This document shows, piece by piece, positions 6,112-9,491 of a stretch of DNA of 9,491 bases. How positions within the stretch are numbered: the stretch's first letter is position 1; every line of letters starts with the position of its first letter. The position numbers were made by a program, and so were the translations under genes. The notes beneath the pieces were generated by a model, which searched no databases, was not told the DNA's origin, and saw only the letters and a list, made by a program, of their open reading frames with translations. The stretch lies in assembly GCA_003819755.1 (NCBI GenBank), contig RPQK01000243.1:1-9491 (forward strand), given 5' to 3'. The stretch is from Acidobacteriota bacterium. Its GTDB lineage: Bacteria > Acidobacteriota > UBA6911 > RPQK01.

Positions 6112-6783
6112 ATGCGTACGACTCGACGTGAGATGCTTGGAGTGAGCCTCGGCATTGCTGTGACTTCCTCTCTGCGCGCCCAGCCCGCCTCTTCAGCGCC
6201 ACCTATCCAGCTGCCAAAACCGCAGACCGAGGGTGGAAAGCCCCTCATGCAGGCTCTGATGCAGCGAAAATCGACTCGTGCCTTTGACGGCCGCAAGCTT
6301 CCTGAGCCGGTTCTGTCGAGTCTTCTCTGGGCCGCCTGGGGCATGAACCGGCCGGACGGGAAACGAACCGCCCCATCGGCTATGAACAAGCAGGAAATCG
6401 ATGTTTACGTCCTCCTTGAGCAGGGAGCCTACGTTTACGAAGCTAAGGAACACGCGCTCAGGCCCGTGGCGGCCGGCGACCTCAGGGCGCAGGCAGGCAG
6501 CCAGGATTTTGTCAAAACGGCCCCCCTTAATCTCGTCTACGTCGTCGACCTGACCAAAGCCGGGGGCAACAACGAGCAGGACAAGGTGCTTTACTACGGC
6601 ACGGCGACCGGCTGCATCGCGCAGAATGTTTACCTGTACTGCGCGTCCGAAGGTCTGGTGACCGTTGTAAGGGCCTATGTCGACAAGGCGGCACTCGCCC
6701 CTTCGCTCGGACTGAAACCGGAACAGCGAATCGTGCTCGCGCAGACGGTTGGATATCCGGCGGGAACGCCCTCGGTATCCTAG
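6112..6783 (+). CDS. Nitroreductase-family (SagB-like) protein with Tat-type signal
   Basis: The 223-residue protein starts at an ATG with AGGAG 8 bases upstream, preferred over the GTG at 6019, which would cross the repeat and promoter region. Residues 5-6 are a twin arginine (TTRREMLG) before a hydrophobic stretch, with cleavage likely after LRA at residue 23, so export as a folded, cofactor-loaded enzyme is plausible. The mature part carries the flavin-binding opening RKSTRAFDGRKLPEPVLSSL (52-71), LLWAAWGMNR, and the later TATGCIAQNVYLYCASEGL and VLAQTVGYPAG typical of the nitroreductase/SagB fold. Such enzymes use FMN to oxidise or reduce small molecules or peptides; the substrate is unknown. 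No peptide-maturation partner gene is nearby, so a RiPP role is not supported. Confidence 0.88.
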   Translation: MRTTRREMLGVSLGIAVTSSLRAQPASSAPPIQLPKPQTEGGKPLMQALMQRKSTRAFDGRKLPEPVLSSLLWAAWGMNRPDGKRTAPSAMNKQEIDVYVLLEQGAYVYEAKEHALRPVAAGDLRAQAGSQDFVKTAPLNLVYVVDLTKAGGNNEQDKVLYYGTATGCIAQNVYLYCASEGLVTVVRAYVDKAALAPSLGLKPEQRIVLAQTVGYPAGTPSVS

Positions 6784-6786
6784 GCG

Positions 6787-6806
6787 GACAGACGCGGACC
6801 AACACG
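6787..6806. repeat. 20-base repeat, left copy (inverted partner at 8162-8181)
   Basis: This 20-base stretch (GACAGACGCGG then ACCAACACG) matches the reverse complement of 8162-8181 at 17 of 20 positions. It lies 4 bases after the nitroreductase stop. GGAC recurs at 6786, 6796 and 6810, roughly a 10-base rhythm. The two copies bracket the serine hydrolase gene. Confidence 0.6.
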
Positions 6807-6842
6807 CACGGACAACGGAAATCAGCTTGCGGCTCTGGTCTT

Positions 6843-8093
6843 ATGGTTTGTCGATTTTCGTCCATTTTTCTCGCATCGCTTTTGGTTGCCGCCCAGCCGG
6901 CGCCGACCTACTTTCCGCCGCCCGATTCGGCGGGCGGCTGGCGGCGCCTGACTAAGCCGGAGGACATTCGACGGGTTGCGCAAATTGACATTAGACGCCT
7001 GGACGCCGCCTTCGCCGCCGCCGAAGCGAGCAGCAAGAACGGCGGCCTCCTCGTGGTACGGCACGGGTGGCTGGTCTACGAGAAATATTTCGGCCTTGGC
7101 CACCGGAACGCCGCACCAAACCTCGGGTCGGTTGGCAAGTCCTTCACCAGCGTGGCGATCGGCGTTCTCATGTCGGAACGCCTAGAGCTCTTTCCAGACG
7201 GCCTCGATCAAAAGGTCTTCACGCCCACTTATCTGCCCTCCGAGGCGTTTCCAGTGTCCGATCCTCGCATGGCCGAAATGAAGCTCGGTCAACTCCTCTC
7301 ATTCACGGCCGGAATCCGGGGCAATAACCCTTCTTTTGTCCGCGGAGCGGAGACAGCTATCAACCCGTCTGGACCGGACGGCTGGCAGGCGATGGTAGAC
7401 ACTATAGCCGTCGGGAAGAAGGACGCGCATGACAACGGTGCTGTCCGAACAACCTCGACGCTTTGGTGCCGGCCCGGGGACGGCTATAGCTATGCGACCG
7501 CCTCGGCCCACATCGCGTCGATGATTGTGCGGCATGTCTCCGGGATGGAATTGCAGGAATATGTGAGAATCCGGCTGGCGGAACCCCTGGGCTGGGGGCC
7601 ATTCACGTACGGTTACCGCTACGCCGAACAGATCACCCACACGCCGGGAGGGGGCGGGATAGCGGTGAGGGCGACGGACATGCTCCGTTTCGGCTACCTG
7701 CTTCTCCGTCTCGGCCGATGGGGCAACCGACAACTGGTGCCGGCCGATTACGTTCGGCACTGTGGTCAGAAGTCGGTCTACAATCCCCATTACCCGTACA
7801 GCCTCCAGTTCGACGTGAACACAGACGGACAGATATCAAACTGGCCCCGCGACACTTTCTGGAAGTCAGGCTCGGGCGGGCACGTACTCTACGTCGTCCC
7901 CTCTCTCGATCTAGTCGTGTGGAAACTGGCAGGAAGAGACTCGCAGTACTCAGAGGCAGACACCGGGACAGCGGCTGATGTTGCGGTAGCGCAAGCCGCG
8001 GCTGAAAGCCGGCGTAATTGGAAGGCTACCCTGGACGATAACGCCGCCCAGCGAGCCGTGTTGGACAGAGTGCTGGAAGCCATCATTCAGTGA
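6843..8093 (+). CDS. Exported serine hydrolase, class C beta-lactamase/penicillin-binding fold
   Basis: The 416-residue protein has a signal peptide (MVCRFSSIFLASLLVAAQ) and then a beta-lactamase family (PF00144) domain. The nucleophile motif is SVGK, Ser96 and Lys99, preceded by VRHGWLVYEKYFG, the usual early strand. The second motif reads YSYAT with Tyr217 where family members have YxN, so the Asn is replaced. Near the C terminus, KSG (341-343) followed by GGHVLYVVPSLDLVVW fits the third motif. It would act in the periplasm as an esterase, peptidase or beta-lactam-interacting enzyme; the sequence does not show which. The ATG at 6843 has no clear Shine-Dalgarno but places the signal peptide correctly. 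The gap to the nitroreductase is 59 bases, so read-through transcription is possible. Confidence 0.9.
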   Translation: MVCRFSSIFLASLLVAAQPAPTYFPPPDSAGGWRRLTKPEDIRRVAQIDIRRLDAAFAAAEASSKNGGLLVVRHGWLVYEKYFGLGHRNAAPNLGSVGKSFTSVAIGVLMSERLELFPDGLDQKVFTPTYLPSEAFPVSDPRMAEMKLGQLLSFTAGIRGNNPSFVRGAETAINPSGPDGWQAMVDTIAVGKKDAHDNGAVRTTSTLWCRPGDGYSYATASAHIASMIVRHVSGMELQEYVRIRLAEPLGWGPFTYGYRYAEQITHTPGGGGIAVRATDMLRFGYLLLRLGRWGNRQLVPADYVRHCGQKSVYNPHYPYSLQFDVNTDGQISNWPRDTFWKSGSGGHVLYVVPSLDLVVWKLAGRDSQYSEADTGTAADVAVAQAAAESRRNWKATLDDNAAQRAVLDRVLEAIIQ

Positions 8094-8110
8094 CGGCGGT
8101 GCTTCGGACC

Positions 8111-8190
8111 ACCACAGACTGACCGCCAACACGGTCCCTGCTGCGTATGTTTCTGACAGTCCGTGTTCGTCCGTGTCAGTCGGTTGTGGT
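8111..8190 (+). repeat. Foldable intergenic element with right copy of the 20-base repeat
   Basis: An outer stem pairs ACCACAGACTGAC (8111-8123) with GTCAGTC plus TGTGGT (8175-8190), leaving only a 3-base GGT bulge. An inner stem pairs AACACGG (8128-8134) with CCGTGTT (8161-8167). The right arms contain the inverted copy (8162-8181) of the repeat at 6787-6806. GTC also recurs every 10 bases at 8159, 8169, 8179, 8189 and 8199. It begins 17 bases after the serine hydrolase stop and may be a REP-type element or terminator-like structure. Confidence 0.55.
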
Positions 8191-8199
8191 CAAGTTCTG

Positions 8200-8222
8200 T
8201 CGACCTTTGCGAAGCAGGTCGA
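8200..8222 (+). promoter_or_regulatory. GNRA-capped hairpin ahead of the DUF2795 gene
   Basis: TCGACCTTT (8200-8208) and AG, bulged C, AGGTCGA (8213-8222) form a 9-bp stem capped by a GCGA tetraloop. It lies 24 bases before the ATG at 8247 and is not followed by a T-run, so a leader RNA structure is more likely than a terminator. Confidence 0.4.
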
Positions 8223-8232
8223 TACCATGGAT

Positions 8233-8240
8233 GGAAGAGG
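8233..8240 (+). promoter_or_regulatory. Ribosome binding site that fixes the DUF2795 gene start
   Basis: GGAAGAGG lies 6 bases before the ATG at 8247. It decides against the in-frame ATG at 8163, which would translate through the repeat and hairpin. Confidence 0.75.
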
Positions 8241-8246
8241 TGCTGT

Positions 8247-8450
8247 ATGCCAAAGCCCACCACCAAAGTGAACCCCATCCAACTCCAGAAGTATTTGAAA
8301 GGAATCAACTACCCGGCCACTCAGAAGGATATACTCGATACTGCTCGCAAGAATAAGGCCGATGACAACATCCTTGACACTCTTGGGCAACTGCCCGACC
8401 GCGAATACAAGAACCCGGCCGAAATCAGCAAAGAGATCGGGAAGAGCTAG
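8247..8450 (+). CDS. Small DUF2795 family protein
   Basis: The 67-residue protein is nearly all one DUF2795 domain: VNPIQLQKYLKGINYPA, a helix ILDTARKNKADDNILDTL, then QLPDREYKNPAEISKEIG. This length is normal for the family. It has no signal peptide or membrane segment and is charged throughout, so it is probably cytoplasmic. The family's role is unknown to me. The DHH phosphoesterase gene starts 35 bases after its stop and may be co-transcribed. The start rests on the ribosome binding site and on the domain beginning only a few residues in. Confidence 0.9.
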   Translation: MPKPTTKVNPIQLQKYLKGINYPATQKDILDTARKNKADDNILDTLGQLPDREYKNPAEISKEIGKS

Positions 8451-8485
8451 GAAACACAAGGGCTCCGCCCGGAGACTAAGTGCGG

Positions 8486-9491
8486 ATGGGCAAGACCGAC
8501 CGAGCCTTTATGGACTGCGTTCAGTCGAAGTTCTCCGAGTTTGCAGGGAAGATTGCTCGGGATGAGAGGATTGCGGTCGCCTGCCATAACGACGTAGACG
8601 GCTTGGCTGCCGGCTCGATCCTTGGTCGGTCTCTGGCCGCGGCCGGTTCCCTGGTCTCCGTCTTCACAACCGGAAAGGCCCAGACTCCGTGGAGCCCGGA
8701 GATTATCGAGAAGCTGGCTGCCGTCCGCCCCGCCGGGGTCATTGTGGCCGACTTCAGTCCGCGTTCCGCCCAGCTACTGCCCGGTATCCCGGCTCTGATC
8801 ATCGACCATCACAGGCCCGAAGGGCTGGCCCTGGATACCGAGGTGATAAGCGGATACGGAAAGGATCCAACGCCGACCTCCGGGCTTCTCGCCTTCTGGG
8901 CATGCGAGGCTCTTGGTGATACGGCCCCGCTTCGCTGGCTCGCCGCCCTTAGTATCCTCGGCGACTTGGCGGAATCAGGTGAGTTCCCTGAACTGGACGA
9001 GGAGCGGGTGATTCATGGACAAAATATGCTGCGCGAGGCGACTTCCCTCTTGAACGCCCCGCGCCGGTCCTCGTCTGGCGATGCTACCCCGGCCCTTGAC
9101 CTGCTCCTCAAAGCGAACAGCCCAGTGGAGATCATCCAAGGTCGCTTTCCGGAAGTCGCCCAGTTGAAGCGGGCCCGAAGCGAGGTGCAATCGGCCCTGC
9201 AGCGGGCCAAGATGGCCGCCCCGACGTTCAGCGGCGGGGTGGCTCTCGTACGTATTGATACACCGTGCCAGGTGCATCCGATCATCGCGCAGATCTGGAG
9301 AACCCGTCTAAAGAAATATATCGTGATGTGCGCCAACAGCGGGTATCGGCCTGGTTACGTGCACTTCAGTGTCCGATCGGCCACGGGTGCCAACCTCCTC
9401 GATTTCCTGAAAGAGTGGGCGCCTGCCGGTGCCGACGAACATTACGGCGGCGGGCACGATCAGGCTACCGGTGGCGCCCTGCGCATTCCCA
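8486..9491 (+). CDS. DHH/DHHA1 family phosphoesterase (RecJ/NrnA-like), 3' end outside window
   Basis: The frame is open from a TAA at 8477-8479 to the window edge, about 335 residues so far. DHH-family metal-binding motifs appear in order: ACHNDVDGLAAG (32-43, His34, Asp36, Asp38), VADFSP (Asp in motif II), IIDHHRPEG (Asp107, His108, His109) and SILGDLAE. The last visible stretch, HYGGGHDQATGGALRI, is the DHHA1 nucleotide-binding motif, so the protein is close to its end. Members cleave phosphodiester bonds with Mn2+ in single-stranded DNA, short RNAs or cyclic dinucleotides; which applies here is unclear. No signal peptide is present. GGAG at 8471-8474 is 11 bases from ATG 8486 and 5 from the in-frame GTG 8480, so the start could be 8480. 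Confidence 0.88.
   Translation, partial: MGKTDRAFMDCVQSKFSEFAGKIARDERIAVACHNDVDGLAAGSILGRSLAAAGSLVSVFTTGKAQTPWSPEIIEKLAAVRPAGVIVADFSPRSAQLLPGIPALIIDHHRPEGLALDTEVISGYGKDPTPTSGLLAFWACEALGDTAPLRWLAALSILGDLAESGEFPELDEERVIHGQNMLREATSLLNAPRRSSSGDATPALDLLLKANSPVEIIQGRFPEVAQLKRARSEVQSALQRAKMAAPTFSGGVALVRIDTPCQVHPIIAQIWRTRLKKYIVMCANSGYRPGYVHFSVRSATGANLLDFLKEWAPAGADEHYGGGHDQATGGALRIP

Noticed and set aside
5888..6389. Minus-strand frames across the 5883-6111 intergenic region
   Set aside because: They cross the palindrome and run into the nitroreductase gene antisense, with no recognisable domain.
6112..6783. SagB-type RiPP-modifying enzyme in a peptide cluster
   Set aside because: No cyclodehydratase, precursor peptide or transporter is nearby, and the protein has its own export signal.
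7299..7790. 163-residue minus-strand open frame inside the serine hydrolase
   Set aside because: Typical GC-rich antisense shadow; the + frame carries the catalytic motifs.

Overview
The window is a GC-rich bacterial chromosome segment in which every supported gene is on the + strand. Gene content (exported cytochrome c/rhodanese fusion, LytS/LytTR two-component pair, secreted SYLF/Ysc84 protein, Tat-exported nitroreductase, exported serine hydrolase, DUF2795 protein, DHH phosphoesterase) and the dispersed intergenic palindromes fit a soil-type Gram-negative bacterium. Acidobacteriota (Bryobacter/Solibacter-like) is my best guess. That rests on recollection of similar gene and repeat styles, not on a marker gene, so it is tentative.

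Layout. 3-692: 3' part of a class I SAM-dependent methyltransferase, cut by the window edge. 693-823: a 35-bp near-perfect inverted repeat built from 9-base units. 824-1789: exported c-type cytochrome fused to a rhodanese region with no cysteine. 1873-3876 and 3919-4674: membrane LytS-type histidine kinase and its LytTR response regulator, almost certainly one operon. 4705-4804: a candidate sigma70-like promoter and a strong ribosome binding site. 4805-5839: secreted SYLF-domain protein whose domain is split by two Ser/Thr/Gly-rich stretches, one made of 27-bp tandem repeats, followed by a hairpin terminator. 5883-6111: a REP-like GCCCC/GGGGC palindrome and a TATAAT-containing promoter with a small dyad. 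6112-6783: Tat-signal nitroreductase-family protein. 6843-8093: exported class C beta-lactamase-like serine hydrolase, flanked on both sides by inverted copies of a 20-base repeat. 8094-8246: an 80-base foldable element and a GNRA-capped hairpin. 8247-8450: 67-residue DUF2795 protein. 8486-9491: DHH/DHHA1 phosphoesterase, running off the window.

How it fits together. The clear functional unit is the kinase-regulator pair. The secreted SYLF gene just downstream has its own promoter and could be a target, but nothing proves that. The other genes look like independent cell-envelope or housekeeping functions separated by intergenic repeats. I see no obvious new multi-gene system. The more unusual items are the cytochrome fused to a cysteine-free rhodanese, the repeat-interrupted SYLF domain, and the inverted repeats bracketing the serine hydrolase.
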